Source: Panax quinquefolius
Lineage: Eukaryota; Streptophyta; Magnoliopsida; Apiales; Araliaceae
NCBI GenBank assembly: GCA_020205615.1
Contig: CM035170.1
Location: 33,480,123 to 33,544,122, forward strand
Length of the DNA: 64,000 nt
Direction of reading: 5' to 3'
Below the pieces are notes generated by a model. The model was given only the letters and a program-made list of their open reading frames with translations. It was not told the origin of the DNA and did no database searches. The position numbers and the translations under genes are program-made. This document shows, in pieces, positions 35,546-47,398 of the stretch. Position 1 is the stretch's first letter, and each line of letters starts with the position of its first letter.

Positions 35546-37070
35546 TGTGACGCCCCCAAAATAGGTATACACAACACCCATTCTGAGTCGCCAAATACAT
35601 GGTACAAGAAGCAAACTACAACTTCAATAATACAAATGTCGTGGTGAAATACGACAATATATCTTGTGAGTTTAAATATAATATTGTCTTCTAGACAATA
35701 TCCACACATAAATAAATCCCCATCATAATTATTGATTCATTATTTTACAAAATGGTGAGGACTACTAAACAACTCTCTCTAGAACCTTCATTCCATACCC
35801 GACTAGTACTCGCTACATTCTCGCCTCACGAAAAGAAAAATGGAACAACAAGGAAAAGGGTGAGCTCAACTAGCCCGATAAAGAATATTATGACTAAGAT
35901 AATATACAACAAATTATCGTTAGTCTTCAACGAGGAAAAATCGATAGAATACAATAGACAACAAGTTTCGAGATCAATATTCGCAGTTTGAAATAATAAT
36001 TCATAGAAGAGTTACGTAGAGAATGAAATCTACTATAATCTATGAATTTAACGGTCCATCATCAATATTTTATCCACGTAACATCAATCAATATGCATCC
36101 GGAATCAAATATTCATCTTTGCACTCTGTGCCAAAGATATTCATCGATTGGTCATGTTCATTTAAACACTGTTCATCTTTGAACTACGGAGCCAAAGATA
36201 TTAATCAATCACAAAGTTCATCTCAACACTGTTCATCTTTGCACTACTAAAGCCAAAGATATTCTTCAGAAATCATTCATCTTTTGACCTGTGCCAAAGA
36301 TATTCAATAATATCATCATTTAAGATCGAGGATAATGAAAAATATTTTTAAAGAAAGCGAATCCAAAGTGAAACAAAATGACAAGGATTAAGGATTAAGG
36401 ATTAGTACTTGGTTTTATCCACGCCCAAAAATACCTCAAAAATAATCATAGTGGTGTAAAATTCAAGAATGATCAAAACATGGATACAATCGAGTTAGTA
36501 TCCGAATAGATATTTTGGACAAAAGAAGAAATTTTATTTTTTGATTGAATAGTCAGAGTATCGTGAATAGTGCAGTATATCGTGAATAGTACCAGATATC
36601 GTGAATAGTAACTCAGACACCAAAAGATAGAAATTCACAAAAAACATCTTCACGCTTCATGAATAGTACTCGTGAATAGTAACTCGTGAATAGTAACTCA
36701 TGAATAGTAACTCGTGAATAGTAACTCATGAATAGTAACCCATGAATAGTAACCCGAGCATGAAAAAGTTCTAAATTTGATAAAAACTTCAGATCAACAT
36801 TTCAAAGATAATGATATTGAAGAAATAATATCATTACAAAAAATAATATCCCTTACCTCGAAAGATCAAGACTTCTAATTTAAAACAGGATATAAGGCTA
36901 TGACTTGGACTTGCACCTTAGTATAGCAATACTCAAAGTATACTCAAAATACTCACAGAAATACTCGATAATATAGAGAGAGAAAACTTGATTTACGGTG
37001 TGATTTTCAATTCTAACCTAAGCACCTATTTATAGGAAATTGCTTAGAACACCAAAGCAGAAAATTTAAT

Positions 37071-37108
<38 letters not shown>

Positions 37109-38389
37109 AATTCATACACCAACCTTAGAATTCAGATCCTAGCATTTCCCACATGCCACCTTCTAGAAAGAAATGATAAAAAACGTTTTTCATAAAATAA
37201 ATAATTAAAACTTACAAAATTAATTATTTGAGACTTGAACTTCAATAATTCATAATAAATAGCCCTTTCATCAGAAAATTCGAATCTTGCGAGTTTTTAT
37301 AGGAAATTCAATTCTCTACAACTTTGCAGAAGAAAGTTTTTCCAAATTCCAAATAAAATTGACCGAAATCCACAAGCGAGGCGATTTTACGGTTATAATC
37401 AAATTTCATTCAATAAATGGGGTCCACCGACATGTTTAACATGTTTTAAACATTTATTGCAACAAAAATACTCTTCCTCCTCGTATACTCATATATCCCA
37501 CATTCGTTGTAAAAATATCATAGTTAATATATTATTAAAATAATATATTTAAATGAATTATTTTATCGAGGAAAAAGATAAAATATTAATTTTCAACAAT
37601 TGTCATTTTAAAAATTTCTCCATCTATATCCACATAAAATCAATATTTTCCTCATCATATAAATCAATAATTAATTATTCACAAATAATATTACAGAAAT
37701 CACAATATTGACATTGAGCAGCGTTTCAGGAAGAGGGCTTTCAATAAAATTTCTTCTTCATTGGAAGCGCAATTAGGTGACCAAACCTCTCCTTAGGCAG
37801 AACTTTCTAGACATTGCCAATAATGTTATCTAATAATATTATTCAGATAATATGAATTATTGCTTCGATAATAAAAGATTGTGTAATGACAATTATTGAA
37901 ACAACAAAGAATATAAAATATCAACGCAAAGCAATTATTAACTCGATAAAATAATTGAACATAATTATCGTAACCATTATTGAGTAGTGCCTTTCACGTA
38001 AGAATCAATAATTGGTGCAATACTGGTAGCTTCTTGTTCAACAACGCGTATTAGTGTGTTTTAACCACCGGGTATTCCAACAGTATTAACGGTAACAACT
38101 ACGCCGTTATTTAAAAACAACTTATATTTGTCATTTTCTTCATCCAATCGCTTTCCGTTATGGGGCCCACACATGGCTGCGCCGTCGTACGAATATTCCC
38201 GACCGTACGAATATTCCACGACCAAACGAATATTCCCCGACAACAATGAATATTTTATAACCACTTGCTTAATTTGAAATATTTGCATATTTAACCCTTA
38301 ACTATCCACATTAATCAAATCAACCCTTACTATTTCAAAATAATAAATAAAGGAAATTCCTTTTTATTTAAAAATTTCGGGGTCTTACA
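35546..38389 (-). mobile_element. Solo family A LTR inside the D LTR
   Basis: 2844 bp, from TGTGACGCCCCCAAAATAGG to TTTCGGGGTCTTACA. It is flanked by ATTAC at 35541-35545 and 38390-38394, and the empty site is seen in the other D LTR near 44290. TATA on minus is at about 37026, stem-loop units at 36110-36305, GAATAGTAAC repeats at 36545-36755, an (AT)n tract at 37077-37105, and GAATATTC motifs at 38190-38240. No internal sequence remains, as expected after recombination between two LTRs. Confidence 0.93.
36110..36305 (-). repeat. Stem-loop units in the solo family A LTR
   Basis: Four units of the form ATCTTTG, 9-12 bases, CAAAGAT. Each can fold into a 7-bp stem; the last has one extra T. Spacing is irregular (about 60 bp). 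Confidence 0.7.
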
Positions 38390-38394
38390 ATTAC

Positions 38395-40399
38395 TACTTC
38401 CATTCACTACAAATCCTACACACATACCATATGTATTTACGACATTCATTAGTTATATTTTCACTTAATTATTTAATATAAACTACACTTTATTTAACAA
38501 ATCATTACCCTTAGAATATTTTCATTCCCTTACTATTATTACACTCAAATAAATTATTTCATAATAATTTCCATCGAATATTTATTTTATTCCATAAATA
38601 TTTCAACTAAAATATTTATCTATTTTATAAATATTTTAATAATAATTTTCATCGAATATTTATTTTACTCCATAAATATCTCAATTAAAATATTTATTTT
38701 ATTTTATAAATATTTTAATAATAATTTTCATCGAATATTTATTTTACTCCATAAATATCTCAATTAAAATATTTATTTTATTTAAGAAATATTTTAATTA
38801 ATAATTTTCATCGAATATTTATTTTACTCCATAAATATCTCAATTAAAATATTTATTTTATTTTATAAATGTTTTAATAATAATTTTCATTGAATATTTA
38901 TTTTACTCCATAAATATCTCAATTAAAATATTTATTTTATTGAAGAAATATTTTAATTATTATTATTATTATTTTTATTTTATTTTTTTATTTATTTATT
39001 TTTGCCCGGGAGGCGGGGTAATTTAGTTTGGTAACACCCACCGGGGGAGGGGTTACCCAAACTCAGTTTCTGCAATTTCTACAGTTCACATGTAACAAGG
39101 TTGGGCCAACAAAAATCTCTCAAGTTCACCCATATGTTCTTGTGAAGAATACAGAGAACATGGCCACAACTTCCAATTTCCTTATCCATATATTAATTTA
39201 AGCATACCCAAATACTATAATTCATATATGATCATTACCCAACCTTTATAGAGTGATTTTAACCAATTAAAACACATAATTACATAATTAAGACATGCAA
39301 TTTCACCGTTCTTGATTTTTTTCGAAGGTTTTGAACATAAATTCCTAAAATTCAACGCCACGGATTCGTTATATGGCCAAATCCAACCATTCAAGTTTCG
39401 TTTTGTTCGTTTTAGCATGCCTAATCATATATAAGTGGAAATTTTATAGAAAAATTTATGGTTGACGTATTAAAGTTACGTATAAGGGCTATATGGCCCT
39501 AACCCATACTCTGTAATTTTTTTGAAATAACAAGTCATAGTATTATGAAACTTATGATATGGAATCATATACAATATATATATAACATGTTATCCTACTC
39601 GTATTATTACATATATCCATATAACAACATAATTTCCCAATTACAGAGACTTTACAAGATGAATGAAAGCCATTTGCATAAAAACTAAATGACATAAAAT
39701 ATGAGAATTGGGTTGGAGAGAATTACCCAAAGCGTAGATGAACAAGGATGACAATTTCTCTCTACTTCAATCACAGTACTCACAATCTCTCTCAAAAATT
39801 TCTCAAACTCTCTCTGTGATTTCCTTGCTAAACTTAGAAAAAAAATGAATAAGAAAAGACGTATATAATATGAGAAAAAATAATCGGCGTTGTTGTGGTG
39901 ATTTACCCGATCATGGGTAACTTCCCTCAACTCCCACTAAAGCCATGTTTGGCTACCATTTAAAAGCTTATACCCAATTAATTTAATAAAACCTCTTATA
40001 CTATAGTTTAAATAATGTCACACTCCTTTATAAAATAAATCAATATCTTATTTAATTTACTTTAAATAAAATATAATAATTTCTCATAAATTCACATAGT
40101 CACATAATTAAATTTCTCATTGATTAATAATGTCAAATTCTTAAATCTCTAATTAATAATTAAATTAATTAAAATAACATTAGGTTGATTAAATATTTCT
40201 TTTAATACAATAAGCTCACATAATGACTTACTTGAATAACAAAATTCTCCACATTAATTTAATAAATATAACACATATAATTAAATTAATCTACCACAAT
40301 TTCATCAATTAATTATTTAATCTAATAATTAATTCATCGAAAAAATATTTATTTAATCCAATAAATATTAAAATTAATTACAAAATCTCGGTTGTCACA
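38395..40399 (-). repeat. Family D 3' LTR, segment 3 of 3
   Basis: Continues from the solo LTR to CGGTTGTCACA at 40399, the LTR start on the minus strand. It includes a tandem array (38565-38960), an odd GC-rich patch around 39005-39055, and a TATA-like box on minus near 39858-39868 (TATTATATACG). Confidence 0.87.
38565..38960 (-). repeat. AT-rich tandem repeat in D 3' LTR
   Basis: Units of about 80 bp containing CATCGAATATTTATTTTACT and CCATAAATATCTCAATT, about five copies here. The homologous array in the 5' LTR (44465-44945) has about six. Confidence 0.85.
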
Positions 40400-40517
40400 T
40401 CTTTCCTTTCTTAAAAGGATTCTATCCCCAGAATCACGGCTCAAAAAAATTTGACCCGTTACATTCTCCCCCCCCCCCCCTTACAAAGATTTTGTCCCCA
40501 GAATCGCTTATAACAAT
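40400..40517 (-). other. Family D 3' end with duplicated polypurine-tract region
   Basis: On the minus strand GATTCTGGGGA...AATC occurs twice. The first copy is followed by a run of 12 G and then GAGAATGTAAC, which looks like a polypurine tract plus an old LTR start. The second is followed by AAGAAAGGAAAGA and the real LTR start at 40399. Confidence 0.6.
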
Positions 40518-41183
40518 CTAAGTAAATAAATGAGGATAATTCTTCATCATATTCTCTTCGAGTTCCCACGTAGCTTCTTCAGCGTTGTGGCAATCAATTA
40601 CAGCCCCGTAATTGAATAACCAATCCATTCCCAATATAACGTCAAATTCCCCAAGTCGAATAGGGATAAGATCTACGTTCATTATATTACCCTTAATATC
40701 TACTCTACAGTTCTTATACACATACTTAACAGGGATTATTTTTTTATTCGCAATTTCTATGTTCATGGGATATTCCAACTCATCTTTAAGCAAATCTAAA
40801 CTATTAGCAAAGTCATCGGATTAAAAGGAAGAAGTAGCACCCGAATCAAATAATACGTAAGCATTAAGTTTATTGATCAGAATGATACCTGACACCACAT
40901 CACGAGACTGAATTGCATCCTGCACCGTCATGTTGAAAGTCCTGGCAGTCGGTCGGTTTGTTGCGGTTGGTCCGGTGATAGTTAAGGCATTTCCACTATT
41001 GTTTCCCCAGTTTCCTCCTGATTCTGACCTTCCCGATCCCTTCTTAGGACAATCTCTTGCCAGATGGTCCTTCGAACCACAAGTGAAACAAGCACCCTTC
41101 TTTGGGTTTGGACAGTTTGGTGCTATGTGGCCTTCCTGACCACAATTGTAGCACACTCGCTTCCCTTTCATGGAAACTCCCAA
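40518..41183 (-). pseudogene. pol: Zinc knuckles and protease fused to chromodomain tail, family D
   Basis: Reading minus from 41183: two CCHC zinc knuckles (CYNCGQEGHIAPNC and CFTCGSKDHLARDC), a Gly/Ser linker, then the aspartic-protease motif VLFDSGATSSF and, after one TAA stop near 40820, LGEFDVILGMDWL. The frame then goes without a break from YGAVIDCH into AEEATWELEENMMKNYPHLF, the conserved C-terminal end of a chromovirus integrase chromodomain, and stops. RT, RNase H and integrase are thus removed by an in-frame deletion. The knuckles would bind element RNA and the protease would process Gag. Without pol the element depended on help in trans. Confidence 0.85.
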
Positions 41184-42031
41184 ATGAGCTTTTTCGCAAC
41201 TTGAACACGCTTCGATCTTCTTCTTTTACCCTCCTTGTTGACTTCCAGCTGTTGAGTTATCCGTCCACTTCCTCTTTAATTATGACTACCCCCAGTACTA
41301 CTCCCACCAGTCTTGTTATTACCTTCATTCTCACTCTTCTTCTTCTGCTGCTCTTGATTATACTTGGTCACCGCATCGCTTCCACCTTCAGCGAGGATGG
41401 CCTTTTCCAGTACTCTACCAAAAGTGTTTATCTGAAACATTGATACCTTACTATATACCCAAGGCTTTAGTCCTTGTTCGAATCTTCTGGCTTTTCTCTC
41501 GTCCGTGTGTACTTGATACGGGGCGAACCTCGCCAACTCGTTAAATCTAGCCGCATAATTAGGTACGCTCATATTTCCCTGCTTCAATTCCAGAAATTGA
41601 TCCTCCATCTGGTTCTGCGAGCTGGTCGGGAAATACATCTCGAAGAACATCTCTTTAAATCTTTCCCAAGTAATTACACCTTCACCTCCACGAACTTTTT
41701 TTGCTTGCCACCAATAGCTAGCTTCAGACTTCAGCATAAACATTGCAAAAGCGGTCTTCTAGTCTTCTCTAACCCTAGCAACATCGAAAACCTTCTCCAT
41801 CTCCATAACCCACGTTTGTGCCTCGATCGAGTTCATGGAACCTTTAAACTCTGGCTATCCCACCGCCTTGAAATCTTTAAAGGTAGTATTTGGTGGAGCT
41901 TGAGGTTGATTATTCATTGCTCCAGTCAGTAAGTTAATCAACTGCTGAACGGGATTAGCATTGGCATTATTGTTGTTATTTGTTGACTCTTCCTGAACTG
42001 GTTGACGTTGTTGTCTTCTTCTTGGCGGCAT
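41184..42031 (-). pseudogene. gag: Gag (capsid part) relic of family D
   Basis: Starts at ATG 42031 with MPPRRRQQRQPVQEE, a typical chromovirus gag start. Capsid motifs follow: VFDVARV, FMLKSEASYWWQAKK, WERFKEMFFEMYFP, FLELKQGNMSVPNYAARF and GLKPWVYSKV. Two stops interrupt the first third (after KAVG and after VRED) and a frameshift lies just before the zinc knuckles (between 41276 and 41183). The wording is that of Tekay/Del elements. Gag builds the particle that packages element RNA. About 295 bp upstream on the same strand ends the extra coiled-coil ORF. Confidence 0.85.
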
Positions 42032-42325
42032 ATTTCTGTTAAAATATATGCTTATTAAATCTCTATTAAATTCTCTAAATAGTTAAGACTTAACTCAACA
42101 ATTTAATATAATTATTTAACACATTATCTTAAACAACTTGATATATATTCATTCAAATCAAAAGTTTTAACATCAGACGATAGCATCACTTCTATTTACA
42201 TCAACTATCCTGAGATAAAGAATCCACAGGATTTAAATATTAAAATATTCCTTTGTTCATAACTACATCGGAATTTACATCTAAATAATAGATAAGTTTA
42301 TCACATAAGTAAACAAATTCTATCA

Positions 42326-43068
42326 CTATCTGTCAAGGCGCTGAATAGCCTTGCTACGTTCCTCTTCCATGATGTTAGACATCGTCCTGCGATCCAGCAT
42401 GTATAATGGAATTCCTTCGAACTGTATGGGGTACCTCAAAACTCGATCCTGGGCCTCATCCATTGCATGATTAAGTGTAGAGTATGTCTCCCCAAGCTTC
42501 GTCATCTTTGCATGACCATCCTCTTCTACAAGATCAGCACGACGTGACTCTCTTACCCAACCTTCCTCTGTTATAATCAGCTTTCCAGAGCTTTCCTTCA
42601 GTTCCTTCTTCAACTTTTCTATCTCTGCGGTCTTATCTTCGGTTTGACCCTTCTCGTGAACTAAATCCCATTCTACATTTCCCAATCGTGAGTGAAGAAT
42701 CGAAATCTCCCTCTCCTTTTGCTCTAGAGTAATCTGCTGAATAATAGCCCGCTCAGTCAGATCCTGCACCTCATCTCGTAACTCCACGTTACGGTCGTAT
42801 AATGTGTCGTACATCTCAGCATCAATGGAGTGCTGTGGAAACTCCTCTTCTTCTTCCACTTCCTCTTCAAATTCCTCCTCAGGATCCTCCTCAGGATCAG
42901 TCTCAGGTTCATGCTCCTGACAAACAACGGTGATCAATAAAGATGACTCACTCTGTATCAACTGTTCCCTAACGACATGAATGTCTCTGGGCTCCTCCTC
43001 TGTAGGAGTAATCAGAGGTACTCGGGGTTCCTCCTCCCCCTTCGACTAGTTCCTCCAACATCCGACAT
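42326..43068 (-). pseudogene. Extra coiled-coil ORF upstream of gag, family D copy 2
   Basis: The better-preserved copy of the 11477-12217 ORF. From residue 41 or so (42961 on) to the stop at 42326 it is open for 211 codons. The first 12 codons after ATG 43068 (MSDVGGTS) are linked to it through a small indel. It shows an acidic stretch (EEDPEEEFEEEVEEEEEF), a long coiled-coil region (VELRDEVQDLTERAIIQQIT and on to EIEKLKKELKESS), then RYPIQFEGIPLYML and a charged end. There is no signal peptide, membrane segment or zinc motif. Position is PBS, about 208 bp of leader, this ORF, about 295 bp, gag. I do not recognise the family. It could be an accessory protein or an acquired fragment. Confidence 0.6.
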
Positions 43069-43275
43069 CCCCGACAATAAAATTTCAAGTTTCAAAGTTA
43101 CTCGTCATTACTAGTGAGCACATAATTTAACACATAAGCACATAAAGTCTTTTATTATCTTCAATGAATTACAAAAATTCATTTCCTAGAATTCGATAAG
43201 TGTTTTCCATCACTATGTTCTTTCTATAAGGCTACTACCTAAGGTTGTTCCCTCATCTAAGGTTCATAACCTATA

Positions 43276-43289
43276 GCTTTGATACCAAC
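43276..43289 (-). promoter_or_regulatory. Primer-binding site of family D
   Basis: On minus TTGGTATCAAAGCT, two bases after the LTR end GGGGTGTCACA. It is the initiator-Met type and fixes the LTR boundary at 43291. Confidence 0.85.
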
Positions 43290-43290
43290 A

Positions 43291-46200
43291 TGTGACACCC
43301 CAAAATCCAGGTACTTCGATTCCACAGGATTTGGTGTTCATTGTACAAACATCATCCATATATGTACCCATAAATAAATGCAAACCATGCAATAGATAGA
43401 AATAATAATAAATCTCCCCTTATAGGGTTACATCAACTACATAATAAATAAATCTCAGGTTACTCTAACCTTAAATCATCTGTGCGGAAACATAAACAAG
43501 TAAGTCTTAGTAACATCAATTATAATTACATCACATAAATAATCAGTCTTCATTACTTGCTAAGCTTGCCCTTGCCTTTACTAGTAGAAGGTTCGTCTGC
43601 TCTTTCGTTCTTAACTGCAATGTTATTATTACGCAAGAGTGAGCACTATTGCCCGTAAGTAAAATAATGAAATAATAATGTATAATAACATGCGAGTGAA
43701 TCAAAGACTTCTGAAATAAAAGCTCAACTTTTGAATCAAGAATGAATAACAAGAATCAAAAGATTTCTGAGGGTCATAAGACCTTGAACTATGTCCTAGG
43801 TTATCAAGGGTTATACTTGAAACCTTTAATGATCATAAGACTATGGACTCTTCTTCTCGTACTTAGGGGATCACCCTTAGTACCACATCATGCATAATAT
43901 CTTAACGCTTAACGCATAAGTAATCCCCTATCTGAGGTTGTTCATCTCAGTTTGACATTAGAGTCCGCACCAAAGGAAGTTTGGTTTGGATAATTCATCA
44001 ATGGTTCTAAAATTTAGAACGCTCATCAACTATGGACTAGTCGAATCATAAAGGGTTCGCTAGTCTAACAAAGTTCAACAATATTGATATTCGAATTGAA
44101 TAATAATCTCAAGAAGTATACAATAGAACAATTATTGTATAACAAATTCATACTTTGAAAAGATAATCAATCTTTAATATAACAATTCGAATTTGAATAA
44201 TAGTAATGAGAATTTACTCGAGGTAAATAATAAACTTGAACAATGATAACAAGTAGGGTTAGGAAACTTGCCTCGTGCGTAGGCTAAACGATTACTACTT
44301 CCGTTCACCATAAATCCTACACACATACTATATGTATTCACGATATTCATTAGTTATATTTTCACTTAATTATTTAAAATAAACACCACTTTATTTAACA
44401 AATCATTACCCTTAGAATATTTTCATTCCCTTACTATTATTACACTCGAATAAATTATTTCATAATAATTTCCATCGAATATTTATTTTATTTCATAAAT
44501 ATTTCAACTAAAATATTTATTTATTTTATAAATATTTTAATAATAATTTTCATCGAATATTTATTTTACTCCATAAATATCTCAATTAAAATATTTATTT
44601 TATTTTATAAATATTTTAATTATATTTTCATCGAATATTTATTTTACTCCATAAATATCTCAATTAAAATATTTATTTTATTTTATAAATATTTTAATAA
44701 TAATTTTCATCGAATATTTATTTTACTCCATAAATATCTAAATTAAAATATTTATTTTATTTAAGAAATATTTTAATTAATAATTTTCATCGAATATTTA
44801 TTTTACTCCATAAATATCTCAATTAAAATATTTATTTTATTTTATAAATATTTTAATAATAATTTTCATCGAATATTTATTTTACTCCATAAATATCTCA
44901 ATTAAAATATTTATTTTATTTAAGAAATATTTTAATTAATTATTATTATTTTAATTTTAATTTTAATTTTTTTATTTATTTATTTATTTATTTTTTTGCA
45001 TTTTTGGTGGTAATTTAGTTTGGTAACACACACGTAGGGGGTGGGTTACCTGAACTCGATTCGTAATTTCTCTGATTCACACGTAACAAGGTTGGGCCAA
45101 CAAAAATCTCCCAAGTTCACCCATATGTTCTTGTGAAGAATACAGAGAACATGGTCACAACTTCCAATTTCCTTGTCCATATATTATTTTAAGCATACCC
45201 AATTACTATAATTCATATATGATCATTACCCAACCTTTATAGAGTGATTTTAACCAATTAAAACACATAATTACAGAATTAAGACATGCAATTTCACCGT
45301 TCTTGATGTTCTTGAAGATTTTGAACATAAATTCTTAAAATTCAACGCCACAGATTCGTTATAAGGCCAAATCCAACCATTCAAGTTTCGTTTTGTTTGT
45401 TTTAGCATGCCTAATCATATATAAGTGGATATTTTGTAGAAAATTTTATGGTTGACGTATTAAAGTTACGTATAAGTGCCATATGGCCCTAACCCACACT
45501 CTGTAATTTTTTTGAAATAACAAGTCATAGTATTATGAAACTTATGATATGGAATCATATACAATATATATAAAACATGCTATGTTACTCGTATTATTAC
45601 ATCTATCCATATAACAACACAATTTCCCAATTACAGAGACTTTACAGGATGAATGAAAGTCATTTGCATAAAAACTAAATGACGTAAAATATAAGAATTG
45701 GGTTGGAGAGAATTACCCAAAGCGTAGATGAACAAGGATGACAATTTCTCTCTACTTCAATCACAGTACTCACAATCTCTCTCAAAAATTTCTCAAACTC
45801 TCTCTGTGATTTCCTTGCTAAACTTAGAAAAAAAAATGAATAAGAAAAGACGTATATAATACAGAAAATAACTGACGCGTTGTGGTCAGTTACCCAGTCA
45901 TGGGTAACTTCCCTCAACTCCCACTAAAGCCATGTTTGGCTACCATTTAAAAGCTTATACCCAATTAATTTAATAAAATCTCTTATACTATAGTTTAAAT
46001 AATGTCACACTCCTTTATAAAATAAATCAATATCTTATTTAATTTACTTTAAATAAAATATAATAATTTCTTATAAATTCACATAGTCACATAATTAAAT
46101 TTCTCATTGATTAATAATGTCAAATTCTTAAATCTCTAATTAATAATTAAATTAATTAAAATAACATTAGGCTCATTAAATATTTCTTTTAATACAATAA

Positions 46201-46387
46201 GCTCACATAATGACATACTTCGAATAACAAAAATTCTCCACATTAATTTAATAAATATAACACATATAATTAAATTAATCTACCACAATTTCATCAATTA
46301 ATTATTTAATCTAATAATTAATTCATCGAAAAATATTTATTCAATCCAATAAATATTAAAATTAATTACAAAATCTCGGTTGTCACA
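43291..46387 (-). repeat. Family D 5' LTR (uninterrupted)
   Basis: TGTGACACCCCAAAATCC to CTCGGTTGTCACA, 3097 bp. It preserves the empty target sites of both B1 (AATATAACAATTCG near 44180) and the solo A LTR (CGATTACTACTTCC near 44290), so it is the reference for both insertions. Tandem array at 44465-44945; TATA-like box on minus near 45850-45860. Confidence 0.9.
44465..44945 (-). repeat. AT-rich tandem repeat in D 5' LTR
   Basis: About six units of roughly 80 bp with the same unit as 38565-38960. Confidence 0.85.
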
Positions 46388-46829
46388 CCTTCTCTCTCTC
46401 TAGCCCACAAATTTTCTAAGTAAATTAGTCCCTAAATCAAGTCCCACTAACAACCATAACAAATCAGTAGCCCAGAATCAAGGATTTGTTCAAAAGAGGT
46501 AGAACCCTAATTTTAAAAATTTGACTTTAATCCTCTGTTAGATGTTAGTTTTTTTTTTGTTAAACATGTTTTTTATAGTGTATAATGATGATCTGGGGTA
46601 GATAGATGTTAGATCCCTAAAATCTATAGGCTCAGATCTAATGTTTTTCAAAATCTGAAAAAAAATTATTTTGTGTCTGACAACGGAATGTCAGACCCTG
46701 TAGATCTTTCTCTGTTTATGTTTTTGGTTGTTTTAAGCTTTGATCTTGTAGTATGTTATGAGCTCTTAAAACTGTAACTTGAATCAAGGTCAGAACATGA
46801 ACAGGTTTCATTTTATTCGTGGTCAAACC
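46388..46829 (+). mobile_element. Family B LTR (B0), second part
   Basis: Starts CCTTCTCTCTCTC and contains AGAACCCTAATTTT followed by TTAGATGTTAG, which match the inverse of 16070-16210 in the B1 LTR in the right order for a plus-strand copy. It ends in AAACC, the left duplication of A2, and continues at 53842. Confidence 0.6.
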
Positions 46830-47020
46830 TGTGACAACCCCAAAATAGGTTCATTCCATCCAACCCATTCTGAGTCGCCAAATATATGGTACGAAAAACA
46901 ACTACAACTTTATTACAACAATTGTCGTGCAAAATATAACAACACATATCTTTGTGATTTTGGATACAAATATATACCAACTCAGAGTAAGTCACAATGA
47001 CACCTTACATAAAGGTATAG

Positions 47021-47398
47021 TCAAAAACTGTTTTTAGAAATTAGAATCTTTGGGAAGTGCTCAAGGAAACCTTCATACATGGGAGGCCATGCTTTTAGGT
47101 TATGGTAGATATCATATGGCCACAGAATTATCCTTGGTTGACCCAATAAACCCCAAAGAAAAATGAGAAGATTACTATCATATTCTTCCCAATGGTGAGT
47201 CTTCTCTTGACATATCATTATCTCCACTGTCTCTAATTGGGTATTATACTCCAAACAAACACCAAGATTATATAGGTAGTGCTTGTAAATATACTCAGCA
47301 AGTGGATGAGCACAACCATGTCTTAAGATAACACGAGGTTGTATGTCATTAGACATCTTGTATGATAGTGACAAAAACACCTTCCAAGTTAAATTCAC
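47021..47398 (-). other. Open frame in A2-specific LTR block (possible captured sequence)
   Basis: A 125-codon minus-strand frame starts MNLTWKVFLSLSYKM. Its residue mix looks protein-like, including QPRVILRHGCAHPLAEYIYK and WGLLGQPRIILWPYDIY. It lies in a block of about 420 bp absent from other family A LTRs, which have only about 110 bp here. The partner LTR carries the same block (50650-51060), but an indel leaves only a 68-codon frame (50686-50892). It is on the element's sense strand, in the transcribed leader. I do not recognise the protein. It could be a captured host exon or chance. Confidence 0.3.

Larger units (their letters stand above)
12438..46387 (-). mobile_element. Family D Tekay/Del-like chromovirus, split by nested insertions
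   Basis: On the minus strand: 5' LTR 46387 to 43291, internal region 43290 to 40400, 3' LTR 40399 to 12438. The 3' LTR is split by element B1 at AATAT and by a solo family A LTR at ATTAC. With both removed, the 3' LTR is about 3.0 kb against 3.1 kb for the 5' LTR. The internal region has a Met-type PBS, the extra ORF, gag, zinc knuckles and protease, then jumps to the last residues of a chromodomain. RT, RNase H and integrase are deleted, so this is non-autonomous. Chromodomain-tail and gag wording support the Tekay/Del clade. Confidence 0.85.

Noticed and set aside
35546..38389. Full-length element instead of solo LTR
   Set aside because: No PBS, coding remnant or second LTR lies between the ATTAC duplications; the length equals one LTR.
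40930..41932. Plus-strand open frames opposite the family D gag and protease
   Set aside because: They are antisense shadows of clearly recognisable minus-strand gag, zinc knuckles and protease.
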